From the NCBI RefSeq assembly GCF_007097395.1, contig NZ_VKDC01000039.1, positions 37,673 to 101,672 of the forward strand: a stretch of DNA of 64,000 nucleotides. Reading direction: 5' to 3'. A model generated the notes under the pieces. That model saw only the letters and a program-made list of their open reading frames with translations, was not told where the DNA came from and did no database searches. This DNA is from Fulvivirga sp. M361 (GTDB lineage Bacteria; Bacteroidota; Bacteroidia; Cytophagales; Cyclobacteriaceae). Position 1 is the stretch's first letter. Each line of letters opens with the position of its first letter. A program made the position numbers and the translations under genes. Shown piece after piece: positions 56,374-64,000 of this stretch.

Positions 56374-57981
56374 TCACTGATTCAGCAGCTTCCTCACATC
56401 ACGTCCGGGGCCATGAGATAATTCAGGATAACGCGCCACTTTTCTGATAAAAGCATCATGATATCCTTTGCTCCTGATTATTTCCAGCGTTTCCAAAGCT
56501 TTGTCCAGCCCTGTATATTCTCCGAAAGTATAACGATGGAATCCATCTCTTCCATCATGTTTCAGCACACCCTCAAGGTCCTGCAAAAACTCTATGTATA
56601 CCGTTTTCGGATTAAGAAGGGCAAGTATTTGAACGGTATATACATACTCTACTACAATGGCGGTGTCTTTGACTACAATTTCTTCCGGTATGACTTCTTC
56701 CGGTGGTTCAGGCTCTTTTACAGTGAACCTGTATATATCATCGTCACCAACACCTCCCGGGCGATTAGATGAAAAATACCCCCAATCCCCATCGCTATGT
56801 AATACAAACCCGAAATCATCCCTTGCTGAGTTAATCGGTTTACCTAGGTTTTCGACACCTCTTTGTTGCATCAAACTTGTTCTGAATACATCCATACCGC
56901 CCAGGCCTCCATGACCGTCCGAGGCAAAGTAAAGCACCCCCTCTTCACTCATAAAGGGGAACATTTCGTTGCCTTCGGTGTTGACCTCATTTCCCAAATT
57001 CATAGGTGCACCCCAGGTCTCATTGGAAAACTGACTTACATAAAGGTCCGTTCCTCCAAAACCTCCGGGTATATTCGATGAAAAGTATAGTTGTTTTCCA
57101 TCCTGACTGACCGATGGGTGGCCTACAGAATATTTGTCCTCTACCAGGTCTAAAAGCACAGGTTTGCTCCATAACCCTTTCTCTGTTTTACTAGTGTGAA
57201 AAAGCTGTAAATGGATCGTGTTATCTTCATTTTTGCTGGCGCTTCCATGAAAGTTGTTACGTGTAAAGATCATCTGGTTACCACTGTCATAAATAACTGC
57301 CGGGCCTTCATGATATTTGGTATTCACCACTTTTGAGAATTTTTTGGGAGTTCCCAAAATACTATCGTTGGTATATTCACTCAAATAGATATCCAGATAG
57401 GCGCTATTGGTACGACCATATCGTTTTCCCTGGGCCACTTCTTCCCTGGCAGAAGCAAAGATAATCCCGCCCTCATAAAATGCAGATCCAAAATCCGCAT
57501 AGATCGAATTGATATCTATTATATGGACCTCATAACCGGTTTCATTTTTATGATAAACAGCCATTTGATCCATGAAAGCGAGCTTTTTCTTAGTTCGGTT
57601 ATCATGAGGTGCATTTTGACTATACAGCTCATACCATTTCCTGGCCTCCTCATATTTGCCATTCCCCATTAGCACTTCTGCAAAGTTGAATTGTTCTTCA
57701 ACCGGTAGTTCCGCTACCGTTGCCTTTCGATACCACTCTTCGGCTGACTGCAGATCTCCGACTTTATAATAGGAAAGGGCCGTTTTCATGTAAATGAATG
57801 GGTCATCCTGAACTGATGCTATCTCTTCATATAGCTCAATCGCCTTAAAATACTCAAACTGATCAAAAAGTTGCTCAGCGTCATCACGTTTTCTTTTCAG
57901 TTTAGCCTGATCGCCCTGTGCACATAGCTCCGGGCAGAAAAATGCAACGACTAAAAAAAATACTACACCTGATGTCTTCAT
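56374..57981 (-). CDS. TPR / PD40 protein with SPOR-like C-terminus
   Basis: A 535-residue exported protein (signal ending ELCAQ). TPR-like helices occupy about 28-130, followed by WD40-like PD40 repeats (SQDGKQLYFSSN, VLYFASDGHGGLGG, WGYFSSNRPGGVGDDDIY) over about 155-425, and a C-terminal domain (about 450-535, YTVQILALLNP, YTFGEYTGL, IRSKGYHDAFI) that resembles SPOR domains, which bind denuded peptidoglycan. The layout resembles PorE-like T9SS accessory proteins. It is last in the T9SS operon, 16 bp after the PorP/SprF gene, and probably links the surface complex to the cell wall. Confidence 0.8.
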   Translation of the reverse strand: MKTSGVVFFLVVAFFCPELCAQGDQAKLKRKRDDAEQLFDQFEYFKAIELYEEIASVQDDPFIYMKTALSYYKVGDLQSAEEWYRKATVAELPVEEQFNFAEVLMGNGKYEEARKWYELYSQNAPHDNRTKKKLAFMDQMAVYHKNETGYEVHIIDINSIYADFGSAFYEGGIIFASAREEVAQGKRYGRTNSAYLDIYLSEYTNDSILGTPKKFSKVVNTKYHEGPAVIYDSGNQMIFTRNNFHGSASKNEDNTIHLQLFHTSKTEKGLWSKPVLLDLVEDKYSVGHPSVSQDGKQLYFSSNIPGGFGGTDLYVSQFSNETWGAPMNLGNEVNTEGNEMFPFMSEEGVLYFASDGHGGLGGMDVFRTSLMQQRGVENLGKPINSARDDFGFVLHSDGDWGYFSSNRPGGVGDDDIYRFTVKEPEPPEEVIPEEIVVKDTAIVVEYVYTVQILALLNPKTVYIEFLQDLEGVLKHDGRDGFHRYTFGEYTGLDKALETLEIIRSKGYHDAFIRKVARYPELSHGPGRDVRKLLNQ

Positions 57982-57997
57982 GTCAGAAGGGTTTATT

Positions 57998-58930
57998 TTA
58001 AAAATACCTGGGAGAAATGACCTTTTCGGGTACTCCTTTGAATACCCGGTAGTTCAACATAAATTCCCCCGAACCCGAGTTGACTTGTCCCAAATCAGAA
58101 GTAACAAAGTCATAGGCCAGCCCTATCTTGAGTCGTTTGCTCAATTGCATTCCAAGGATAGTATTCAAAGAATTCAAATTGCGCAGGGACAATCCCACCC
58201 ATACCATTTCCTTAATGAAGAAATTCGCACTCAGATCAAAATTGACAGGTGCCCCTGTGACGGATTTTACTAACACGTGAGGTCTGAATTTCAAGGAAGG
58301 ACTCAGGTCAAACAGATAACCTCCGGACAAAAAATAGTGACGAAGTTGCTGTGCTGCCGAAATAATGTCACTTTTATCAAAGGAGTTTTGGACCAGGAAG
58401 GGTACTGAAAAACCAATATCAAACCTGCTTGTACGATAGTACAGACCACCCCCGAAGTTAGGCAACAATGTTGAGACGTTTTCATCCAGGCTGGGATCTG
58501 TCACACCGGGTGGCAAAGCCAGGTCACTCAGGTTTTGTTTTTGATTCGTAACACCTGCCTGAAGTCCCATGGCCAGCTTGCCCCTGCCAATGGGTATCTT
58601 GTATGCGTAGGAAGCATAAAAATTCAGCACCTCGGTCACTGCGATCTTCTCCCGCTCCACCTGTAATCCTAACCCCATCCTATCAAGCAGACCCAGAGAA
58701 GTATGCCCGGAAAACATCTGGTTCGTTGGCGCTTCATCAAAACCTAACCATTGCTCCCGGGCCAATATTGTCAGGTTTAAAGTGGAATCACTTCCGGCAT
58801 ACGCAGGATTAAGCGCCAATCCATTGAACATGTATTGGGTAAACAAAATTTGTTGTTGCCCAAGACTTATGTTTGTGAGACCATGCAAGGCAACCGCACA
58901 AAAGAATACAGTGAAAAATTTGCCTCTCAT
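57998..58930 (-). CDS. PorP/SprF-family outer-membrane protein
   Basis: A 310-residue protein with a signal peptide and a beta-barrel-like pattern. The family motif QYMFNGLALNPAYAGS is at about 31-46, followed by AREQWLGFDEAPTNQMFSGH and the closing VFKGVPEKVISPRYF. PorP/SprF proteins help secretion and anchoring of type B CTD cargo through T9SS. It lies 13 bp downstream of the CHU_C protein, so it is probably the dedicated partner of that protein. Confidence 0.9.
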   Translation of the reverse strand: MRGKFFTVFFCAVALHGLTNISLGQQQILFTQYMFNGLALNPAYAGSDSTLNLTILAREQWLGFDEAPTNQMFSGHTSLGLLDRMGLGLQVEREKIAVTEVLNFYASYAYKIPIGRGKLAMGLQAGVTNQKQNLSDLALPPGVTDPSLDENVSTLLPNFGGGLYYRTSRFDIGFSVPFLVQNSFDKSDIISAAQQLRHYFLSGGYLFDLSPSLKFRPHVLVKSVTGAPVNFDLSANFFIKEMVWVGLSLRNLNSLNTILGMQLSKRLKIGLAYDFVTSDLGQVNSGSGEFMLNYRVFKGVPEKVISPRYF

Positions 58931-58943
58931 AACGCTAAACTAT

Positions 58944-61505
58944 TTATCGCTTAAGCACCACGTGACCTTTTAGCAATTCCTCACCATTTTGTAGGTCAAG
59001 AACATAAAAGTAGGTGCCGTCGGGGGCCTCTTTGCTACCAATTACAGCCCCTTTGCCCGTTTGCCCGGTCCATGCTCTTTCATCGTTGTTATAACCGGAT
59101 TGCTGAAATATCAAGTCTCCCCATATATTAAAAACTTTAACATGGTTATTTGGAAAGCGCTCGATCCCCGTAATCTCCCAGTGGTCAAGTATTCTATCTC
59201 CATTGGGGGTCAGCGCCTCCGAGATAAAAAAATCACCTATCGGAGGTGGTGGAGGAGGTGGAGGCGTTTCCAACCGGACCGATACAACCACTTCAGTACA
59301 AAGTTGGTCCGGTCGATTATCACAAACGGTAACAGTAAACGCTTCCGTACCCGTAGAACCTTCTTCCGGAGTATAAGTAAAGCAAGTGTCGAGTGGTGTA
59401 GCAATGTCCGTATCACCCGTACCTGAAAGCACTCCTGATACTGAAATGCTGACGCTGTCACGATCGGCATCTGTGATATTCAGACAAACCACCAATGTGG
59501 AATCCGTCGGGATCTGGTAGAAGAGCGTGTCCGTTGCAACTACCCCCTCACTTGTAACTACCGGCGCACGGTTAGGAAATGAACACCAGGTAAAATTACC
59601 TATTCCTAAACTTTGTTCCGAAGGATTGGAAGATGCGCCACTTGCATTTGTGAAAACAACATGCATGGAATCGATCGGAACGAAAAAACATAAAGAAACA
59701 TTTCCGTCTGTTCCAACGGCATCATCTACCAAAGTATTTCCGGTAAAACTATTCTGACCTTTAAAGTCGACAGCGGTTCCGGCGGTAAAATCACGCTCAG
59801 TTAACCTAACCAGATTACCCTCCCGATAGGCATTCACCACGATAGAATCTGCAAACCCAGCAGGATCAGCATCAATATCCATCAAATCCAGGCAGAATTG
59901 GTCTACTTTACGATTAAAAGTAAGTTTCGTAATACTCTCTTCGGTATTCGTTGAAGGGTCTTGTTTCCATACAAGTGCATTCGTACTTTGAAAATCACTT
60001 CCTATTATGAAAGAGGTCAGGATACCATTGTTATCGGTAGAAGAGAAATCAAAAAAGAGTCCGTTTTCAATAATGGTGGCCGTGGTCACATCACTGCCTG
60101 GTGATCGATCATTCCAATTTAACTCATCTCTTTGATTACATTGGACATATACGAATACCATAGCCGTATCTTTTTCCGGGGCGGTGTTGCAAAAAACTGC
60201 CGTGTCCGATACAATATATTTTACCGTATCTACTCCAAAAAAACCACTGTTTGGCGTGTAACTTACGGTGCTATCATTATTCATCAGGTTAGCATTTCCG
60301 GACAACGGATACCCTGACATCAAGGTCCCAACCAGAGGCATGGTACTAATACTGACATCATTACTTTGAATATTAATGGTACCGGAAGTATTTTCTGTAA
60401 TAAGACCAAAGTCATCCCGGGCTACCGGGGTAAAGTCGATAATGTCAATATTGTTACCACCATTATTGGCGTTAGGCGTATAGTCATATACTACCGGGAC
60501 TTCAACCTCTTCTTCATCAAAGTGCCATAATCCCAGCAGACCGGACTCATCTCCCCGGAACCGGGTACACTGGTCACTCATAATTTCTGCTGGGGTACGC
60601 ACCCTGTCCCAAATATAAAGTTCATCCATATATCCATCAAAAAAACGATTATCTACTGTAACATCAGCACCGATTACTAACCGGCCATCCACACTGGACA
60701 AAGGATCCGCTATGATAGAACTCGTCTGATCATCAGTAGTTAATATTCCATTTATATAGATCTGAACCTCGCCAGGAAACACAAATGGACCAGAAGGATT
60801 ATTATTGTAAACAACTGCAATGTGATACCAATTATTTTCAGTAAGTGTTTCCACCGTTCGTTTAAAACTACTAGCTGATCCATTTGTACGAAACTCTAAT
60901 TGTCCCGTATTATTGAACCTTAAGGCATAAGTCTCATTATTAGTCCCATTTTGGAATCGTGATACCAAATATGCTTCATTTCCTCCGTCAGGCAAACTTT
61001 TGACCCTTACCCAAAGCCCGATCGTAAAAGACTCATTCGCTAATTGAAGTTCATCACTATTGTTGATAGTGACTGAGTCTGTACTTCCATCAAATACCAT
61101 GAATTCTCCAAAATCACTTTGAGGCTCGCCTGCGTCTACTATCGAGGCTGGACCTTCACCTGTCCCATTTGTGGCTGTTAAATAGTAGAAGTAAGTTATG
61201 CCATTTTCCACTGTGTTGTCAGTATATTGTAGTGTGGATGAACCTGAAATGGTGGCAAGATTAGTAAAACTCAATTTGTCCAGTGAGCGATAAACCGTAT
61301 AGTCTGTTACCCCCTCTGCTGCAGGGTTGGCTGACCAGGACAGTTCATTTTGACCATCCGCGCTGATTACATAAAAATTAATAGGGGCAGTAGGGACCTG
61401 CGCGGCAACTATGTGACATATTAACCAACCTATGGTTACCAGAAGGCCCCGCCTCAGCAGGCCTTCCGGTAACACTTTCAGATTAAAACTCTTACAGTAT
61501 ACCAT
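58944..61505 (-). CDS. LamG-domain surface protein with type B T9SS tag (CHU_C)
   Basis: An 853-residue exported protein. Order: signal peptide, fibronectin type III domain (about 37-125), a LamG/pentraxin-like lectin domain (about 135-330, with LANESFTIGLWVRVKSL and YMDELYIWDRVRTPAEI), several Ig/cadherin-like domains (about 355-760), a proline run (PPPPPPP) and a C-terminal gliding-motility-associated domain (about 770-853, VFNIWGDLIFQQSGYNNDER). The last part is the type B sorting signal. It may bind carbohydrate at the surface. PorP/SprF follows directly. Confidence 0.88.
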   Translation of the reverse strand: MVYCKSFNLKVLPEGLLRRGLLVTIGWLICHIVAAQVPTAPINFYVISADGQNELSWSANPAAEGVTDYTVYRSLDKLSFTNLATISGSSTLQYTDNTVENGITYFYYLTATNGTGEGPASIVDAGEPQSDFGEFMVFDGSTDSVTINNSDELQLANESFTIGLWVRVKSLPDGGNEAYLVSRFQNGTNNETYALRFNNTGQLEFRTNGSASSFKRTVETLTENNWYHIAVVYNNNPSGPFVFPGEVQIYINGILTTDDQTSSIIADPLSSVDGRLVIGADVTVDNRFFDGYMDELYIWDRVRTPAEIMSDQCTRFRGDESGLLGLWHFDEEEVEVPVVYDYTPNANNGGNNIDIIDFTPVARDDFGLITENTSGTINIQSNDVSISTMPLVGTLMSGYPLSGNANLMNNDSTVSYTPNSGFFGVDTVKYIVSDTAVFCNTAPEKDTAMVFVYVQCNQRDELNWNDRSPGSDVTTATIIENGLFFDFSSTDNNGILTSFIIGSDFQSTNALVWKQDPSTNTEESITKLTFNRKVDQFCLDLMDIDADPAGFADSIVVNAYREGNLVRLTERDFTAGTAVDFKGQNSFTGNTLVDDAVGTDGNVSLCFFVPIDSMHVVFTNASGASSNPSEQSLGIGNFTWCSFPNRAPVVTSEGVVATDTLFYQIPTDSTLVVCLNITDADRDSVSISVSGVLSGTGDTDIATPLDTCFTYTPEEGSTGTEAFTVTVCDNRPDQLCTEVVVSVRLETPPPPPPPPIGDFFISEALTPNGDRILDHWEITGIERFPNNHVKVFNIWGDLIFQQSGYNNDERAWTGQTGKGAVIGSKEAPDGTYFYVLDLQNGEELLKGHVVLKR

Positions 61506-61517
61506 TGATGTATTTAA

Positions 61518-64000
61518 TTAATGTAACAAAATCCGTTGTTCACGTATGTTATTCCCATAGATCAGCCTACACAGATACAGACCCTTTGTAAGGTTTTCAG
61601 TATCCAGGGTCACTTTATGGCTACTATTGGCTTCCACCGTGCCAGCATCCAGTGTCATCACTAAGTTTCCAAAAGATGAATAAACCTCCACCCTTGCTTT
61701 AGCCTCTTCAGGCACGGTAAATTCCACCGTGGCAACATCACGCACCGGATTAGGATAAATATTGAATATAGTTTCCTGATATGTTTCAAACCATTCACTT
61801 TCAACCGTTGGAGTAGTAAGAGGTTCAGATTCAGGTTGACTAGCAAGCCTGATCTCTCCACCACCTTCAGAAGTGGATACAACTCCACCAGGCGTATTCT
61901 CCAGTTCTATACTACAATCCTCTCTACAGCCGGTGACTGTATTTAGAATATCGACGGTAAATAAGGCAATGGATCCCAGTGATCCTGGTGTGAAAGTAAT
62001 ATCAGTAGACCCTTGTCCACTTGCAATTCCCCAGGTTCCTCCGTCATCGTCCTCTACAGTCCACGTATAGGCACCGTTAGTTGTGGAGGCTACACTTAGC
62101 ATGAGAACATCCCCCGCTGTATACGTAATCTCACATGTGGGTAATGTAGAATTATTCGTCACTGCTATGGTTTTGGAATTAACACAATCGTTGGCTGGGT
62201 TAGTAACAGTAACTGCAAACTCACCTGTGATGAATTCAAACGGTACAGTGAGGTTCTGCAAATTAGTAGTACTATCAGGGAAAAAGCCAGCCCACTGTGA
62301 AGGCACATCCCATGAGTACTGAGCGCCAGGCACTGAAGAATTCGCTTCAAGCACAAGATTGTTAGGTGCCGCCGTCAGGCAAGTGTGTTGTGCATCTTCT
62401 GCAACAAGGTCCGGTATTACGTCATCCTTGATCACCTCAACTACGGCTTCACTGGTACAGCCATTCGTCGGATGAGTAACCGTCAGTGTGTAAGTTCCGA
62501 GTTCAGTGACCGCCGGATTTTGTAAGGCTGAACTAAAGTCAGGACCACTCCACGAATAACTAACACCGGTGGTAGTTGAACCTCCCTGTAATGAAACACT
62601 GGTAACCGTACAGGTCAGCTTGCCATTTACATCAGCAGTTACATCGGGCCTGGTTGAACTTCCTTGTACCAACACCTGGGCGGTAGAGGTACAACTGTTC
62701 GCAGGATCAGTTACTGTCAATATATAAGTTCCGGGTTCAGTGGCCACAGGATTTTGCAACACGGAGGTAAAGCTCTCTGGGCCACTCCAGGAATAGGTGA
62801 CGCCAGCCGTAGGGGAACCTCCCTGCAATGAAACACTACTAACAACACAAGTCAAATCGCCACTTACACCAGCTGTAGCGCCAGGTGCTGTAATATTCTG
62901 TCCTAATATTAACTGTGCGATAGAGGTACAACCATTGGTCGGATGGGTAACGGTAAGTGTGTAAATTCCAGGTTCAGTGGCTGTAGGGTTTTGCAACGAT
63001 GAAGTAAAGCTTTCTGGACCACTCCACGAGTAGGTTACTCCGGGCGTAAATGAACCGCCTTGTAACATGACACTTTCCAGACTACACGTCAGTACATCAC
63101 TGACACTGGCGGTTGCACCGGGTTCAGTTATATTCTGCTCCACCGTCACCTGGGCTGTGGAGGTACAACCGTTCGTCGGATGAGTTACCGTCAACTCGTA
63201 AATGCCAGGTTCCATGATGGATGGATTTTGTAAGGCTGAAGTAAAGCTTTCAGGGCCACTCCACGCATAGGTCACTCCAATTGTAGCTGAAGCTCCTTGC
63301 AACGTGACACTTTCCAGACTACAGGTCAATACATCACTGACACTGGCAGTTGCACCGGGTTCAGTTATATTCTGCTCCACCGTCACCTGGGCGGTAGAGG
63401 TACAGCCATTCGTCGGATGAGTTACCGTCAATTCATAAATGCCAGGTTCCATGATGGATGGATTTTGTAAGGCTGAAGTAAAGCTTTCAGGGCCACTCCA
63501 CGCATAGGTCACTCCAGTTGTAGCTGAAGCTCCTTGCAACATGACACTTTCCAGACTACAGGTCAGTACATCACTGACACCGGCGGTTGCACCGGGTTCA
63601 GTTATATTCTGCTCCACCGTCACCTGGGCTGTGGAGGTACAACCGTTCGTCGGATGAGTTACCGTCAACTCGTAAATACCAGATGCGGTAACCGTTGGAT
63701 TTTGTAAGGATGAACTAAAGTCAGGACCAATCCACGCGTAGGTTACTCCAGTTGTAGCTGAAGCTCCTTGCAACGTGACACTCTCCAGACTACAGGTCAG
63801 TACATCACTGACACCGGCGGTTGCACCTGGTTCAGTTATGTTCTGCTCCACCGTCACCTGGGCAGTGGAGGTACAGCCGTTCGTCGGATGAGTTACCGTC
63901 AACTCGTAAATACCAGATGCGGTAACCGTTGGATTTTGTAAGGATGAACTAAAGTCAGGACCAATCCACGCGTAGGTTACTCCAGTTGTAGCTGAAGCTC
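61518..64000 (-). CDS. Tandem-repeat surface adhesin with type A T9SS tag (5' end missing)
   Basis: At least 827 residues are visible and the gene runs off the right edge. The N-terminal visible part is a tandem array of Ig/PKD-like repeats of 78-79 residues, each with TVTHPTNGCTS, LTCSLESV and YAWSGP; one Cys pair per repeat could form a disulfide. After about seven repeats there are two diverged Ig-like domains and a type A T9SS sorting domain (about the last 85 residues, FNIYPNPVRDVATVEF). It is the first visible gene of the operon, 12 bp upstream of the LamG gene. It probably forms an extended stalk or adhesin at the cell surface. Confidence 0.88.
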   Translation of the reverse strand, partial: ASATTGVTYAWIGPDFSSSLQNPTVTASGIYELTVTHPTNGCTSTAQVTVEQNITEPGATAGVSDVLTCSLESVTLQGASATTGVTYAWIGPDFSSSLQNPTVTASGIYELTVTHPTNGCTSTAQVTVEQNITEPGATAGVSDVLTCSLESVMLQGASATTGVTYAWSGPESFTSALQNPSIMEPGIYELTVTHPTNGCTSTAQVTVEQNITEPGATASVSDVLTCSLESVTLQGASATIGVTYAWSGPESFTSALQNPSIMEPGIYELTVTHPTNGCTSTAQVTVEQNITEPGATASVSDVLTCSLESVMLQGGSFTPGVTYSWSGPESFTSSLQNPTATEPGIYTLTVTHPTNGCTSIAQLILGQNITAPGATAGVSGDLTCVVSSVSLQGGSPTAGVTYSWSGPESFTSVLQNPVATEPGTYILTVTDPANSCTSTAQVLVQGSSTRPDVTADVNGKLTCTVTSVSLQGGSTTTGVSYSWSGPDFSSALQNPAVTELGTYTLTVTHPTNGCTSEAVVEVIKDDVIPDLVAEDAQHTCLTAAPNNLVLEANSSVPGAQYSWDVPSQWAGFFPDSTTNLQNLTVPFEFITGEFAVTVTNPANDCVNSKTIAVTNNSTLPTCEITYTAGDVLMLSVASTTNGAYTWTVEDDDGGTWGIASGQGSTDITFTPGSLGSIALFTVDILNTVTGCREDCSIELENTPGGVVSTSEGGGEIRLASQPESEPLTTPTVESEWFETYQETIFNIYPNPVRDVATVEFTVPEEAKARVEVYSSFGNLVMTLDAGTVEANSSHKVTLDTENLTKGLYLCRLIYGNNIREQRILLH
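62455..64000 (-). repeat. Tandem 237/234-bp repeats in the adhesin gene
   Basis: Equivalent points (GTTATATTCTGCTCC and its variant) occur at about 63127, 63364, 63601 and 63835, giving units of 237, 237 and 234 bp. The units near the right edge differ by only a few bases, whereas those near 62500-62950 are clearly diverged. The array continues past 64000. High identity at the DNA level points to recent expansion by recombination. Confidence 0.92.

Noticed and set aside
62455..64000. Regular repeats considered as a CRISPR array
   Set aside because: The units are 237 bp, in frame and coding for Ig-like domains, with no short repeat/spacer pattern.

Overview
The window comes from a gliding-type member of the Bacteroidota, probably in or near the order Cytophagales. 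The signs are two complete SusC/SusD transporter pairs each with an ECF sigma factor and a FecR-type anti-sigma factor, type IX secretion (T9SS) sorting domains of both type A and type B, a PorP/SprF-like protein, Bacteroidota-style promoters (TAnnTTTG) and starts that mostly lack Shine-Dalgarno sites. No rRNA gene, intact tRNA gene or CRISPR array is visible.

Region 1 (1-5.8 kb) is the right end of an integrated element. It carries heavy-metal genes on the minus strand (CusA-type pump, small Cys-rich proteins, a MerTP-like importer, an ArsR-type repressor, an AraC regulator with a metal-binding-like N-terminus) and a tyrosine integrase. The integrase sits next to the 5' half of a tRNA-Arg(CCU) gene that breaks off after the anticodon loop, which marks the element's junction with the chromosome.

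Region 2 (6.4-51.3 kb) is a large polysaccharide utilization locus for an amino-sugar-rich, sulfated and probably phosphorylated animal-type glycan. It has two sigma/FecR/SusC/SusD sets that point toward each other (12.0-18.8 kb plus, 34.6-41.9 kb minus), an alpha-N-acetylglucosaminidase (GH89), a GH109-type enzyme, a GH2 beta-galactosidase, a GH20 hexosaminidase, three sulfatases, two PhoD-family phosphoesterases, a sodium-solute symporter, and a cytoplasmic set (NagB-PIG-L fusion, nucleotidyltransferase, NahK-like kinase). A LacI-family regulator is encoded beside the cytoplasmic set. Three nearly identical 33-bp double operators, at 10506, 34368 and 47696, lie at its own divergent promoter and upstream of GH109-sulfatase, symporter-GH2 and GH20-PhoD. 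This suggests two layers of control: ECF sigma factors for the outer-membrane importers and LacI for enzymes, inner-membrane transport and catabolism. A separate AraC regulator faces a two-gene unit (SIS-domain protein and a cytoplasmic TIM-barrel-like protein of unknown function).

The locus has been rearranged. Between 24.9 and 25.8 kb lie remnants of a second AraC/SIS/TIM-barrel unit and the promoter and N-terminus of another FecR gene. At 51.4-51.9 kb there is a frameshifted calcineurin-like phosphoesterase.

Region 3 (52-64 kb, all minus) holds two unknown proteins, a secreted alpha-amylase with two starch-binding-like modules, and a four-gene T9SS surface operon: a tandem-repeat adhesin that runs off the right edge, a LamG/CHU_C protein, a PorP/SprF-like protein and a TPR/PD40 lipoprotein-like partner.
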